The notes beneath the pieces are model-generated. The model was given only the letters and a program-made list of their open reading frames with translations, did no database searches and was not told where the DNA came from. A DNA stretch of 64,000 bases from the NCBI GenBank assembly GCA_002633005.1, contig NMRA01000009.1:1929366-1993365 (forward strand), written 5' to 3'. This DNA comes from Phoronis australis (taxonomy: Eukaryota; Phoronida; Phoronidae). Positions within the stretch are counted from its first letter, which is position 1. Each line of letters starts with the position of its first letter. The position numbers and the translations under genes were made by a program. Shown one piece after another: positions 34,771-45,952 of the stretch.

Positions 34771-35580
34771 TTCGCTAACTCCGAAGATTCACAACTCCAA
34801 AGATTCGCCACTTTCGTAAGTTCGAATGTCCACAATTCCGAAACCGGAACTCGCACAGTTCATTACTCTGATTGTCTGCTTGAATAAGTCGGAATTGACA
34901 TGAATAACGTATTATACTTGCTTCCAATTAGTACCCATTTAAAGGGTGTACAAGAGTTGAATAGTTCTTAAAACAAATTTGATTACACAAACGAGCTCAG
35001 TTCCAGTCACTGCCAATCGTAATTCTTGAATTTAACTAAAGACTCATTCTCAATTAAGGACAACATCTGGGGCACGGGTCCGGGCTGAGGCGACCAGCTG
35101 TGGTTTTAAATTTAAGAAGACTGAATGAGACTTTCGTGAAGACTGTCACGGACAGGATAGCTTACAAACTACATTTGGTTTCGACCCGATCGTAGGAGTA
35201 ATTCCGGTGGGTGAGCATGAGAGGCAGCTCCGGTAAACTGAGATAATGAGATCTTGATATGGATTTGATGAATGTACTGTGGTAGATAATTAATCACTAT
35301 ACCTACTTCATATTCCTTTAGAAATGCAAGTACGTACTCATTTTTACGTATTTGAAAGACATGCAGGCAATTTCGCACGCGCATGAAATCTAAACAAAGT
35401 GATTTAATACCCGGGGGTTGTTTTCGGTATAGTTGCATCTTATAACCGGAGTGTCGTTTATGTTTGCATGTAAAAGTATAACAACAACACCTGAGTCCGA
35501 AAGTTTAAATATTATCGAAATAGTGAACCTTTGGAGTAGTGAACCTTCGAAATACTGAGCCTTCGGAATAGTGGGCGGTT
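34771..35580. mobile_element. Candidate element with 16-bp tandem motifs at inverted ends
   Basis: The left end (34771-34850) has several 16-17 bp units of the form TTCGAAGGTTCGCTAACTCC; the right end (35513-35580) carries the same kind of units in reverse complement (TTCGAAGGTTCACTACTCC). About 660 bp of unrelated AT-rich DNA separates them. The layout fits a non-autonomous DNA transposon with subterminal repeats, nested in the dead channel gene. Confidence 0.5.
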
Positions 35581-36256
35581 CCCATTTCCAGCGATGTAAG
35601 CGATGCGTAACCCTCAAAAATGCAATCACATGAAAACTCACGTCAAGTCATTCTACAACTAATTTTTTTCCGTCTGAGTATACAATAAGGTGTAATCACT
35701 CATTTAAACACGCCTGATTTGAAAGTTTGGCAGGAGTTAACGCGAGAGCGTTCTATTTATGGACCACAATACCTCCGAATTTGAGTCCCGTTCTTTGCGA
35801 GCAACCGTCACGGCATCCTCATTTCTGGTATTACGAATTCTGTTTTATCTCAGGAACATAGAACTGAGAGCCATCGTTGCCGTGGATACAAATTTCCCTT
35901 CCACATGCTTAAGCTGTGTTTTCGGTAACGCGCTCTAGTGTCGACGTTTGAAAAATGTCAAAGGTCCACCTTTTTGAAATTCGAACCACCCCCTGCGCAA
36001 CGTGGGCCTGGTACTTCACGTCATGCAATAATCATAAAGATATATCATACAACTTGCGAGCTGCAAGACACTACCCTCCTAAGCTGCCAACCGGGAATGA
36101 TAACACAGTTTCGGCGACTACTGACGGTATTGCCATTCCCGGCGTCGTCACGGTCAGCACCAATACATGTAAGCCACTGGGTAGTGTCTGCTGGACAGAC
36201 AGCCAGAGTAGCTAGCCCCTGCCTGGAGTTATGATTTTCTAGCTGTAGTCCAAACC

Positions 36257-36564
36257 GTTCTGCAGCACACTGAAGGTTGGTTTTCCTAGTGTCATAATTT
36301 GGGCAAAGACATTAATCGGGCGACAAAAGCACGGCACCCGACCTCCACTCGCAAACATGACAGCTCCAACTTCTTTCATCGTACTTCCATCTTAAAGTCC
36401 TTGTTGCAAACTGCCCATGTGGTTCTAGTATCCGAAAATACTTACTACATAAATTCTTATTTTCGACACCCTTTCTTTATATTCTTTTCGCCTTTCTTGC
36501 CAAAAGCGATTTTTTAACAGTATTTGACCCTTCTCTCTGAGCGTATGATTACCGGTTGTCATCG
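36257..36564. repeat. Direct duplication, copy 1 (ends at a single N)
   Basis: 308 bp repeated at 36566-36873 with only about two substitutions. The N at 36565 falls exactly between them. Confidence 0.93.
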
Positions 36565-36565
36565 N

Positions 36566-36873
36566 GTTCTGCAGCACACTGAAGGTTGGTTTTCCTAGTG
36601 TCATAATTTGGGCAAAGACATTGATCGGGCGACAAAAGCACGGCACCCGACCTCCACTCGCAAACATGACAGCTCCAACTTCTTTCATCGTACTTCCATC
36701 TTAAAGTCCTTGTTGCAAACTGCCCATGTGGTTCTAGTATCCGAAAATACTTACTACACAAATTCTTATTTTCGACACCCTTTCTTTATATTCTTTTCGC
36801 CTTTCTTGCCAAAAGCGATTTTTTAACAGTATTTGACCCTTCTCTCTGAGCGTATGATTACCGGTTGTCATCG
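36566..36873. repeat. Direct duplication, copy 2
   Basis: Second copy of 36257-36564; see there. Likely an assembly overlap. Confidence 0.93.
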
Positions 36874-36989
36874 GTTATTTCCGTACCCACATTTCCGGCT
36901 CATCAGTTCAGGGTCGGTACTTCTTGGATCCTTATAACATTTTCTAACCGTGTAATAAGGGTTAACAACGCGTGAGACAAGGACTTTAA

Positions 36990-37260
36990 CGACTCATATC
37001 GTGTTTTCTTCCTTTCGTATGCGCAGCACATGTTCCCATCCCACGGAACAGTCAGCTCGATCACCAATACTCTTTAATTGCAAAAAGTCCGACCAGGTCA
37101 CAATGTCTGGGCACTCATTGGGCAAGGTAATATTGTTTAGGAATCGAAGAGCCAACCCCAAGTCATCCCTGACTTTCCAGTCACTGGCCCGCATCACAGC
37201 TTTAGGTGTTTTCTTGGCTTCTTGCATCATTTGGAGCTAAGGCTCCCTCAGTGAATGAAT
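36990..37260 (-). pseudogene. Second retroelement C-terminal remnant
   Basis: The minus frame 37230-36994 reads D-W-K-V-R-D-D-L-G ... C-P-D-I-V-T-W-S ... G-W-E-H-V then R-K-E-E-N-T, followed in another frame by Y-E-S-L. It parallels the fragment at 7640-8180 (D-W-K, P-D-x-V, I-P-W-D, E-R-K, K-Y-A-D-L) and so comes from the same kind of retroelement. The conserved acidic residue before the P-W motif is replaced and the frame is broken. Confidence 0.45.
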
Positions 37261-38164
37261 TACATGGCACTGGAGGCCATACTCATTGGTTTTGTTTGAC
37301 AGCATTACAATTACCCAGTGGAGAAGTTTTCAAGTTTTGTGCAACCCATACCTGGTGTTGCAGTTGTTGAAGACCTTCTCTGCCTCTTCTGCTGAACTCA
37401 GCTATCAAAGAAATCTTCGTTGCTTCTCTCACTACTTACTATAAGCACCGAACTACGGGACACGATGTAAACAACGCTCTAAAGTCAAGCTTATTTGGAG
37501 AAAAGCCAACTTTTCCATGCCGTGACACATATTCACCTATGACGTCGTTATACTCTAGTTTCTTGGGTTGGTGAGCTCCTTCTAGTCTCATTTTCTATGG
37601 TTCTATAGGTTTGATTATCACAACTTGTGGTGCGGCCGAGTACAGAATAATAGCTGTCCGGAGAGTTGTCGACATTAATATATATTTAAAACACGCTTCT
37701 CTACCTACATGTAAGTCAACATCGGTGACCCAAGATACAGATGCCTTCCATAGTTTTGGGCAGTAAAGTCGTCTGCTTCGCTACATGTCTACGGAGCTCT
37801 ATTATTGATTGCTTGGTGCTGATTTTTCGGGGTCTTCTAGGTTTTTGCACGATTCCTTAAAACAATTCAAAAAAATGGGTGTATCGGTGTGGGAACATTC
37901 CATCTGTACTCGGTATTTTAGGCTTCGTTATTGTCGCCCTCTGTTGGATTGTATGCCTAACAGAACAGGGAATAATGGGAAAATGTCACGAGAATTGTGA
38001 TATGTTTTCTTTTTTCGCTTAGCTAAAACATAATTGAAATTTGGAACACACCAGCACAACATCGGTTGGTACAAACACCTGTAAAAGTAAATTCATTGTT
38101 GGTGTTTGGAGATTACAGAGTCATCCCATAAACTGTAACACATGGATCTAATGTACTAATTTAA

Positions 38165-38335
38165 GCTGATGAATTGCAGCGAATTCACATGTGTTTCTGT
38201 AGACCCTCCCAAATTGCTTGATCGTACGCATGTGATTCTTAGTTGCTAACAGAAGAGGTATTTCTGAAGCATTTCCATTTAAAGACTGCTAGGCAACGCT
38301 AATTGTTTTTAAAGATTCTTCATTTCCTTTATCTC
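38165..38335 (+). repeat. Dispersed repeat D, plus copy
   Basis: About 170 bp matching the reverse complement of 45953-46120. The best core is GGTATTTCTGAAGCATTTCC followed by ATTTAAA-ACT-CTAGGCAA, with TTGTTTTTAAAGATT after it. Confidence 0.75.
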
Positions 38336-38772
38336 CAACAGTCACGAATATGAAAGAGTCTCGAAATACGTCAATAAAATAGAATTATTCGTAAATTACA
38401 AGCCTTTACAAAAATTATTCTGCCGTTTTGACTGTCATTTTCTAAAAATCAACTAAAATTCTGTAATACATACCGATAGCTAAACTGATGCCATGTTTAC
38501 AGAACATGATCTTGCAATAAAAGTTGACTACATGGGCTTGCGTTAAATATTAAATTGCTTTTTTCAATATTCATTTCATAAGCAGGAAATTGAATTAATC
38601 ATCCCATCGCTTGCATCAAATTGTGACTACAATTGAAAACAAGTTTGACGTTCATGTGGTTAACGATCAATGAGGTTGCTCACAACTAACCGAGTAAATC
38701 CGATTTCGCTCCGCTTTGTCTGCGTTTAATCGTAATTTGTAACTTAATAATTTACATATGTTATGCTCGCAG

Positions 38773-39590
38773 GTGGAAACAACAAAATTCGTGTTTCCGG
38801 AACACGACGAGTCCTATCGCTCCATTTACAAACTAGTGTGCCGATCGATTTCACAAAATACGACAGAGCTTCTGATGTCTGAAAACAGTGACGAGCTGAG
38901 ACCACTTGAACTAGCCTCCAAAGTTACAAGGTTTGGTATTTTTATTGACATTTTCAACACCGAAAATACCTACCGATTTACGAAAAAACAACAAAGATTA
39001 AATGACGTCGCAGAATACATTGGACAATGACTGAAAAACCGCAGGCACAAATCGCCTCTTCACATGCTGGATCGGAACACCTACGACCAACTGCAGAATA
39101 CAGAAGTTTCTCATGTACTCAGCACTCCGCCGTTTTCGTCGTGGATTCAAGTAAAAATTTCAGAGCTCTTTGGCTTGTTGATATTTTGGATGTATATTAA
39201 ACTGCTTTACGTAATATTTTTATGTGTTTGATGTTTTATTACTCTGTAGAAATATTTTCAAGACATGCAGCCATTCACGTTCCAAATGTGAACTGCACAA
39301 GCTTCAGCAAATGTACTTAAGGACTACCTCAGCAACGTTTGGAATACTTCTTTGGACAACACACTATATTCACAATTGCCATTGTAATCATGAGTTTGCG
39401 TTTCGCATTTTTTACGAATTGGTTAATAAAATTTTCGTAAAATGAACATCTTCAGGTAAGTAGTAGCAACCGACGTTTCCAGTCACGAGACGGTGACAGA
39501 CGGGCACCTTCCACATCGTTACTGATTTTTCGGAATCATCCTCACCGTTATTGTTCTGAGTGAAGCTAATTTAAAATTTCAATTCTTTTG
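38773..39590 (+). pseudogene. Decayed TRP-type channel, exon 3 relic (first part)
   Basis: Starts at an acceptor-like CTCGCAG. About 30 nt are deleted near the start, removing the G-N-N-V-L-H ankyrin motif. Then F-P-E-H-D-E-S-Y-R-S-I-Y-K-L and L-L-M-S-E-N match the intact protein, up to a TGA at 39028. Beyond it P-P-F-S-S-W-I-Q-V-K-I-S and F-G-L-L-I-F-W (pre-S1/S1) survive with further stops through the S2 region. Homology stops where the 1.2-kb inverted-terminal-repeat element begins at 39597. Confidence 0.9.
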
Positions 39591-39596
39591 CTATTT

Positions 39597-40811
39597 ACTC
39601 TGCGCGTGTAAGCGCAGAGTACTGTTGTTCCTGGGTTTTCTTCAATTTTATTCTTATTCTTATTCTTAATCTTATTCTTCTTCCGACCAACTTTGAGGCT
39701 TAATAACTCCAAATTGGGTGCAGGTACGGTCTTTAAATTCAGCATATGACTTTTTACAGTATATAAATTTTGATTGGTTATATAATCATATTCCATATTG
39801 CACCGGAAGAGGTCGTTTGGTGCAAAGGTCATAAAATTTTCAAAATGGTCTTCTTCCTTCAGTATTAAAGCTATCTTTTTCAAATTCGGCGTACAGGTAT
39901 AAGTCAACATGACAATTTAAAAAATTACTTGTATAAGTAATCGGGTCATCCAATCAGGTGAAATAGGTCAAATGTCATAAGGTGCAAACTAAAATTTTGA
40001 GCTAGACACTTCAAATTGACATGTCTGATTGCCACAGGTAAATCAAATCGGAATCCAAAGGTTCAGGTCATTTAGTGCAAACATGGGGTCATTAGGTGAA
40101 TTTTTCTTCTGAAAATTTGATCTTTTCAATCAGCAAGTATTCTGATGTGTCAACCGTTAGACAACTGTGATTCTCAACATTAAACACATTTTCCATGGAC
40201 TTTGCAATAATTCTCCTAAAGATGCTTAAAATGCACCGGATAAGGTCAATTAGTGCAAAGGTCATGTAACGTTCAAAATGTTATATCTCTTACGTTTTTC
40301 AAGGAATTCTTTTCAATTTCAGCACACTGGTGTAAGTCAACATGCCAATTAAATACCCTACTTTACTTCGCAATAGGCCTAACCAACCAGAAAAAATAGG
40401 TCGAAGGCCATTGAGTGCAGACTAAAATTTTGAGCTAGAGTTTTCAGAATTAGTATCTGTTTACTAAGTGCGATTGAGTATGAATTCTAAATTTTCAGGT
40501 CATTTGGTGCACCCATGTGGTCATTAGGTGCATTTTTCTTCTGAAAGATTGACCACTTCATTCATCTTGTATTCTGAAGTGCTTAAAGTAAAACATCTGT
40601 GATTATTAGCATCAACCACACTTTTAATCGAGTTAACAATGACTCCCTCATCGGGGCTCACAATGCACCGGAAGAGGTCAATTAGTGGAAAGGTCATCAA
40701 AAATTAATATGTAATTTCTCCTACAATTTTAAAGAATTCCTTTTCATATTGGTAAACGGGTTGCTGTCAGTAACTTCCTATAATAATTCTAGTAATACGC
40801 ACTCGCAGAGT
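39597..40811. mobile_element. 1.2-kb terminal-inverted-repeat element, copy 1
   Basis: Begins ACTCTGCGCGTG and ends with the near-complementary CACTCGCAGAGT. The first 24 bp also fold on themselves (ACTCTGCGC / GCGCAGAGT, 39597-39620). It is made of two to three diverged blocks of about 430 bp, each with GCACCGGA-AAGGTCA-T-AGTG and a GGTCATTAGGTGCATTTTTC block. It has no coding frame of its own; minus-strand open stretches are poor in conserved features. About 80-85% like the copy at 40941 by eye. Inserted in the dead channel exon. Confidence 0.8.
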
Positions 40812-40814
40812 CCG

Positions 40815-40837
40815 TTATTGTCACGGCGTGACAATAA
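40815..40837. repeat. 10-bp hairpin at the end of element copy 1
   Basis: TTATTGTCAC-GGC-GTGACAATAA. In copy 2 the same place is collapsed to ATTATTG-T-CAATAAT (42169-42183). Confidence 0.85.
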
Positions 40838-41317
40838 TCTTTCTAGTTTGCTCTTGCAGTTACAGCTTCTACCAGGTCACCTTTGTATTTTTGGCTAAGC
40901 TTTCCTGTGATTGGAAGCTTCGTTATCATATTTCATCATTACTCTGCGCGTGCAAGCGCAGAGTACTGTTGTTCCTGGGTTTTATTCAATTTTATTCTTA
41001 TTCTCCTTATTCTTCTTATTCTTCTTATTCTTCTTCCGACCAACTATGAGGCTTAATAACTCCGAATTGGGTGCAAGTACGGTCTTTAAATTCAGCATAT
41101 GACTTTTGACAGTATATAAATTTGGATTGGTTATACAATCATATTCCATATTGCACCGGAAGAGGTCTATTGGTACAAAGGTCATATCATTTTCAAAATG
41201 CTACTCCTCCTCCAGTTTTAAAACTATCTTTTTCAAATTCGGTGCACAGGTATAAGTCAACATGGCAATTAAAAAAATTACTTATCTAAGTAATCGGGTC
41301 ATCCAATCAGGTGAAAT

Positions 41318-41330
41318 AGGTCAAAGGTCA
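41318..41330 (+). promoter_or_regulatory. Perfect DR1 nuclear-receptor half-site pair
   Basis: AGGTCA-A-AGGTCA, the consensus DR1 bound by RXR/HNF4/COUP-TF-type receptors in animals. It sits in a transposon copy; occupancy is unknown. Confidence 0.4.
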
Positions 41331-41750
41331 TTATGTGCAAACTAAAGTTTGAGCTAGACTCTTCAAATTGACATGTCTGAGTGACACAGGTAAATCAAAT
41401 CGGAATCCAAAGTTTCAGGTCATTTAGTGCAAACATGGGGTCATTAGGTGCATTTTTCTACTGAAAATTTGAACTTTTCAATCAGCAAGTATTCTGATGT
41501 GTCAACCGTTAGACAACTGTTATTCTCAGCGTTAAACACATTTTCCATGGGCTTTGCAATAATTCTCCTAAAGATGCTTAAAATGCACCGGATAAGGTCA
41601 ATTAGTGCAAAGGTCATGTAACTTATAAAATGTTATATCTGTTACGTTTTCCAAGGAATTCTTTTCAATTTCAGCACACTTGGGTAAGTCAACATGCCAA
41701 TTGAATACCCTATTTTACTTCGCAATAGACCTGACCAATCAGAAAAAAAT

Positions 41751-41763
41751 AGGTCAAAGGTCA
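41751..41763 (+). promoter_or_regulatory. Second perfect DR1 half-site pair
   Basis: Same AGGTCA-A-AGGTCA in the next internal block of the same element. The matching places in copy 1 (39965 and about 40397) are degenerate. Confidence 0.4.
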
Positions 41764-42299
41764 TTGAGTGCAAACTAAAATTTTGACCTAGAGGCTTCAA
41801 AATTACATATCTGTTCACTAAGTGCGATTGAGTTTGAATTCTAAATTTTCAGGTCATTTGGTGCACCCATGAGGTCATTAGGTGCATTTTTCTTCTGAAA
41901 GTTTAACCAACTCATTCATCTTGTATTCTAAAGTGCTTAAAGTAAAACATCTGTGATTTTTAGCATTAACCACACTTTTAATTGAGTTAGCAATTACTCC
42001 CTCATTGCGGCTCATAATGCACTGGAAGAGGTCAATTAGTGCAAAGGTCATCAAAAAATTAATATGTAATTTCTCTTTCAATTTTAAAGAATTCCTTTTC
42101 ATATTGATAAACGGGTTGCTGTCAGTAACTTCCCATAACAATTCCAGTAATACGCACGCGCAGAGTCCATTATTGTCAATAATCTTTCCAGTTGTGTTTG
42201 TTGTTATACACCTGCCATTTGCCATCTCATTTTACAATCGGCACGCAATGTTTGAACGAGAGCTTTGGCGCTATAACTGACACCTCTACTCGACTTTTT

Positions 42300-42604
42300 G
42301 ATTTATGCTAAGTACGGTTGACGTAGTTGGTCAGTTAGATGTGGACTCGCCAGAGGCCGATGTTATCATTATTATGCATCTGTGTTATGTCCTCATGGTA
42401 TCGCTTTTATTGTTAAATTTTCTTATTGGAGTAGTGAGCAATGTCGTCTCGCGGATATCTGCCCATGAAAAAAGGTGATCTTACCGAATAGGTTGTCAGT
42501 AATGCTGTCATTAGATAAGCTTCAAATCGCACGATAACTACCTATTTTACGGGGAAACAGAGTTCCGGGTTTAGTGACCTAGAACAACAGACTGTATATA
42601 AGTT
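42300..42604 (+). pseudogene. Decayed TRP-type channel, exon 3 relic (pore and S6)
   Basis: Resumes homology to the intact channel after the repeat insertions: L-M-L-S-T-V-D-V at the pore, I-M-H-L-C-Y-V-L-M-V and L-L-N-F-L-I-G-V-V-S-N-V-V-S in S6, then stops. S2 to the pore helix is missing. Homology continues to ACAACAGACTGTATATAAGT at about 42604, where LINE sequence takes over. Confidence 0.9.
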
Positions 42605-43007
42605 TTATCTGGAAAATCGAACTTACAAAGTCCGAATTGAGGGTGTCTTATCACCTTCATCAACGCCAGGTTTCGTAAATGCTGGAGTACCACAGGGTAG
42701 CGTACTAGGCCCCTTACTCTTTTTACTGTACATCAATGATCTTCCAGACACGATAAGCTCTAAAACATTCTTATATGCTGATGACACTGCAATATTCCAC
42801 CCATTCTCAAAAGAGCATCCCCATGACTCCTTACAATTGCAAACTGACCTTAACAAACTCTATGACTGGTCTCACAAATGGAAGATGAAATTTAAACCTG
42901 AAAAAAGTGTTGATCTTATATTTTCTAAGTCTAATAATACTCATTTCCAAACAAATCCAACACTGGAATTATCACTCAATGGGGAAGTTATCCCCAATAA
43001 GTTCACG

Positions 43008-43549
43008 NNNNNNNNNNNNNNNNNNNNNNNNNNNNNNNNNNNNNNNNNNNNNNNNNNNNNNNNNNNNNNNNNNNNNNNNNNNNNNNNNNNNNNNNNNNNN
43101 NNNNNNNNNNNNNNNNNNNNNNNNNNNNNNNNNNNNNNNNNNNNNNNNNNNNNNNNNNNNNNNNNNNNNNNNNNNNNNNNNNNNNNNNNNNNNNNNNNNN
43201 NNNNNNNNNNNNNNNNNNNNNNNNNNNNNNNNNNNNNNNNNNNNNNNNNNNNNNNNNNNNNNNNNNNNNNNNNNNNNNNNNNNNNNNNNNNNNNNNNNNN
43301 NNNNNNNNNNNNNNNNNNNNNNNNNNNNNNNNNNNNNNNNNNNNNNNNNNNNNNNNNNNNNNNNNNNNNNNNNNNNNNNNNNNNNNNNNNNNNNNNNNNN
43401 NNNNNNNNNNNNNNNNNNNNNNNNNNNNNNNNNNNNNNNNNNNNNNNNNNNNNNNNNNNNNNNNNNNNNNNNNNNNNNNNNNNNNNNNNNNNNNNNNNNN
43501 NNNNNNNNNNNNNNNNNNNNNNNNNNNNNNNNNNNNNNNNNNNNNNNNN
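43008..43549. other. Assembly gap (542 N)
   Basis: All N, inside the LINE. Confidence 0.98.
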
Positions 43550-43764
43550 ACTTAACTCAAACGAAAATATGGTTTTATTTGAAATAGTATCAGAATTTCT
43601 TTATAACATTAAATCTCTTTGTGTGAGTGGATAGAATTTTATACATCTGTATGAAAATAAATTATTTTCATTCGTTGTCATATATCATTGTATTCTTAAC
43701 ATCAGTTTTTTTATTTATGTATTTGTATATAATCATTGTATATAGACTTCTTTGTATTTTTTTT

Positions 43765-43798
43765 ACCCAGATCTAATGCCTCTTGGCGCTTTCTGGGT
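43765..43798 (+). other. LINE 3'-UTR hairpin
   Basis: ACCCAGA (43765-43771) pairs with TCTGGGT (43792-43798); inside it GCC pairs with GGC around a TCTT loop. The same stem with an altered loop is at 53579-53611 and, weakened, near 688-720. In related LINEs a 3' hairpin is what the reverse transcriptase recognises. Confidence 0.7.
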
Positions 43799-43838
43799 TA
43801 TGTATATTCATTGTATTCTGAACATTAAAAATAAAAAA

Positions 43839-45016
43839 AGTTGTTTGTTTATGATTGATGGAATGTAGCATTGATAAAATCAGGATATTTTGAGAATTAG
43901 AATTTCGAGGAACAGATTGGTCAACAGTTGTAAACTGACACGGATGCGCACACAATGACAACGCCATCCTTTACAGAGACACCTTCACTTTACTCACCGT
44001 CACAGGGACTAAATCACTTCATTTCCTCTCGACACATATTGTTCAGGTCATTGAAATGATGTTAAAAATCATAATTTGTTTTTCGGGATGGTTGTTAAAC
44101 TTTTAGAGATTTGTCCATTGGACGGTAATTGCCGATGAGTTTGATGGTAGATATCAATTAATTGCTATCGCGGGAAGAGTAATGGTCAGACCAGTTTCTA
44201 TTGGAAAACAACAGTTTATTTCAAAATTTCATTTCAAGATTTCCCAGTTCAGGCATAACTAGGGCCGAAATGTCCTTGGAACCCAGGTTACATCAAGACA
44301 AAATCTCTCGTCCCGGGCCGTCACATGTCACCAGTCTTGCTACTGGTTTAGCAGCCTAATGAAGGAAATATGCGACTGCAATCATTGCTCACAGCTTTTG
44401 AACAAACTACTCGCTTTCCAAAGAATATCAGTACAAAGGCTCGTCCTCAGTGTTTTTCATTTGGTTAGCTTTAGGAACACGCCCGAGTGTCGCCTTTTGT
44501 GTATTCCTGAGGTGACGTAATTCCAATTACGTAACTCGTTGTTTGCAATATCCCATCCTACACCAGGTTGTATACAAATGCATATTTCAGTAGTTTTAAT
44601 CGACCAGGTACTGATTTTAAAACATATCGCCTCACTTATTCTGGCACTAAAATATACAACAGGTGGTAAACGTATACGCTCAGTACGCCAAAATCTTGTT
44701 GATTTCTGTTCAATATATGGCAATCTTGTAGTTTTTTCTAAACGTGTTTCAGCGATAACCTATGTTGAAATAAACATTTGGTTTTAAAGACCGTCCAGTG
44801 TTTGTTATGATACTTGTTTTGTGATAAACCCTTTGTTTTAGTTCTATGGCTCCTAATCACATTTGAAAACACCACAGACCGAATGAAGTTCATTGATTTC
44901 TGTTCAATACATGGTAATCTTGCAGTCTTTTCTAAACTTAATATACTTTGGCAGTAGTGCCGCTCTGTGCAGAGTTCGTAAAAACGATACGACATTGATT
45001 ATTAGGTCTCTTCGAT
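43839..45016. other. Intergenic, no gene recognised
   Basis: No gene. A roughly 50-bp diverged direct repeat (TTGATTTCTGTTCAATA-ATGG then AATCTTG) occurs at about 44693-44745 and 44887-44940. Confidence 0.45.
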
Positions 45017-45122
45017 CTTTCCGCATTTCTCGAATTGTCTAAAACTACATGTACATGTACTACTGCACAGATGCCATCCGCACACAGGGAGTATTTTTAG
45101 ACAATACGAGAAATGCAGAAAG
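45017..45122. mobile_element. 106-bp foldback element
   Basis: The 28-nt arm 45017-45044 (starts CTTTCCGCATTTCTCG) pairs with 45095-45122 (ends CGAGAAATGCAGAAAG) with two mismatches around a 50-nt loop. Size also fits a small-RNA precursor, but a short MITE is the simpler reading. Confidence 0.7.
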
Positions 45123-45404
45123 AAATTACCTTACAAACAATGTCGTGTTTCTATTCAAAATTAACGAGTATCAACGACAACCTATGAGCTTCGCTCAGTC
45201 ATGTTGAGACATCTATTTGGTGTTAAATCCCCTCCCTTGCCTGTTTTGACTCATGTTTTGTGATTATCAGATCAAGCACATAAAGTTTGAGGCAAGATCG
45301 TGACCTGAAATTTTATGCGCTTAGTTTGAAGAAATAACGAGTTGCCATTTAAATCAGGGCAAGCTGAGACGAATACTGTTATGTATCGGTAAGTGGTCTA
45401 AGTG

Positions 45405-45449
<45 letters not shown>

Positions 45450-45465
45450 GTAATAGTAATAATAA
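45405..45465. repeat. (TAA)n microsatellite
   Basis: About 20 TAA/AAT units with two TAG interruptions near the right end. Confidence 0.97.
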
Positions 45466-45952
45466 AACCTTGGATGGAAAAGGGTTACAGCCGCTTTAAT
45501 AACCTCATACGTCTTTTTCGTTTGTTAAGCAGTCTTGTTTTGGTTTAAGTAAGAAAACGAGACATCTGACTGTATCTGTATTATATCCTGTACTTCATGA
45601 TATAATTTATGTATTAATGTCACTGTACCTAGACTATTGCGTTCTAATTAGAATTTACTAGTTCAAGTGCTGTACCTTGAACAATAAAACGTTCTATGTC
45701 AGTGTTATTGTTTCAATATATCTTGTTCATTATGGTTGCTCCTCCTATCACTTGTCTACCTTTTAAGTTACAACTTGATAAATGCGCAAGAGAACTCTAT
45801 TTTGCGTACATGAGGGCTACCTTCATTTGTACGGATCATATTTATTAGAACCGCATTTCATCATATTTTGCTGGCTAAAAACGAAAATCTATTTAGTGGG
45901 ATTTTTCAATTAACGAGCGTCTTATATATTTGTGACTTGAAAATAAAGGGAA

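Larger units (their letters stand above)
40941..42166. mobile_element. 1.2-kb terminal-inverted-repeat element, copy 2
   Basis: Tandem neighbour of copy 1 after a 100-bp spacer. The terminal inverted repeat is a perfect 13 bp: ACTCTGCGCGTGC at 40941 and its reverse complement ending at 42166. A (TTCTTA)n stretch lies at 41000-41035. It carries two exact AGGTCA direct repeats with 1-nt spacing (see separate entries). A non-autonomous DNA transposon is the likeliest class; the superfamily is not identified. Confidence 0.8.
42605..43838 (+). mobile_element. 5'-truncated LINE with reverse transcriptase, split by a gap
   Basis: An open frame before the gap reads L-E-N-R-T-Y-K-V, G-V-P-Q-G-S-V-L-G-P-L-L-F (42670) and Y-A-D-D (42774), the fingers/palm motifs of LINE reverse transcriptase, then W-K-M-K-F-K-P-E-K and an L-S-L-N-G start of the thumb. 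The 542-nt gap hides the rest; a C-terminal frame ends at a TAG at 43632-43634. The 3' UTR holds the hairpin at 43765 and an A-rich tail. The intact part before the gap has no stop, so this is a young insertion in the dead channel gene. Same 3'-end family as 1-765 and 53473-53655. Confidence 0.88.

Noticed and set aside
39566-39910. 114-codon minus-strand frame, with similar frames at 40982-41185 and 41878-42225
   Set aside because: They resemble one another only because they lie in copies of the 1.2-kb element; composition is low-complexity (Lys/Asn runs) and ends are not conserved.
42837-43634. One continuous 265-codon frame
   Set aside because: It spans the 542-N gap; only the parts outside the gap are evidence, and these belong to the LINE.
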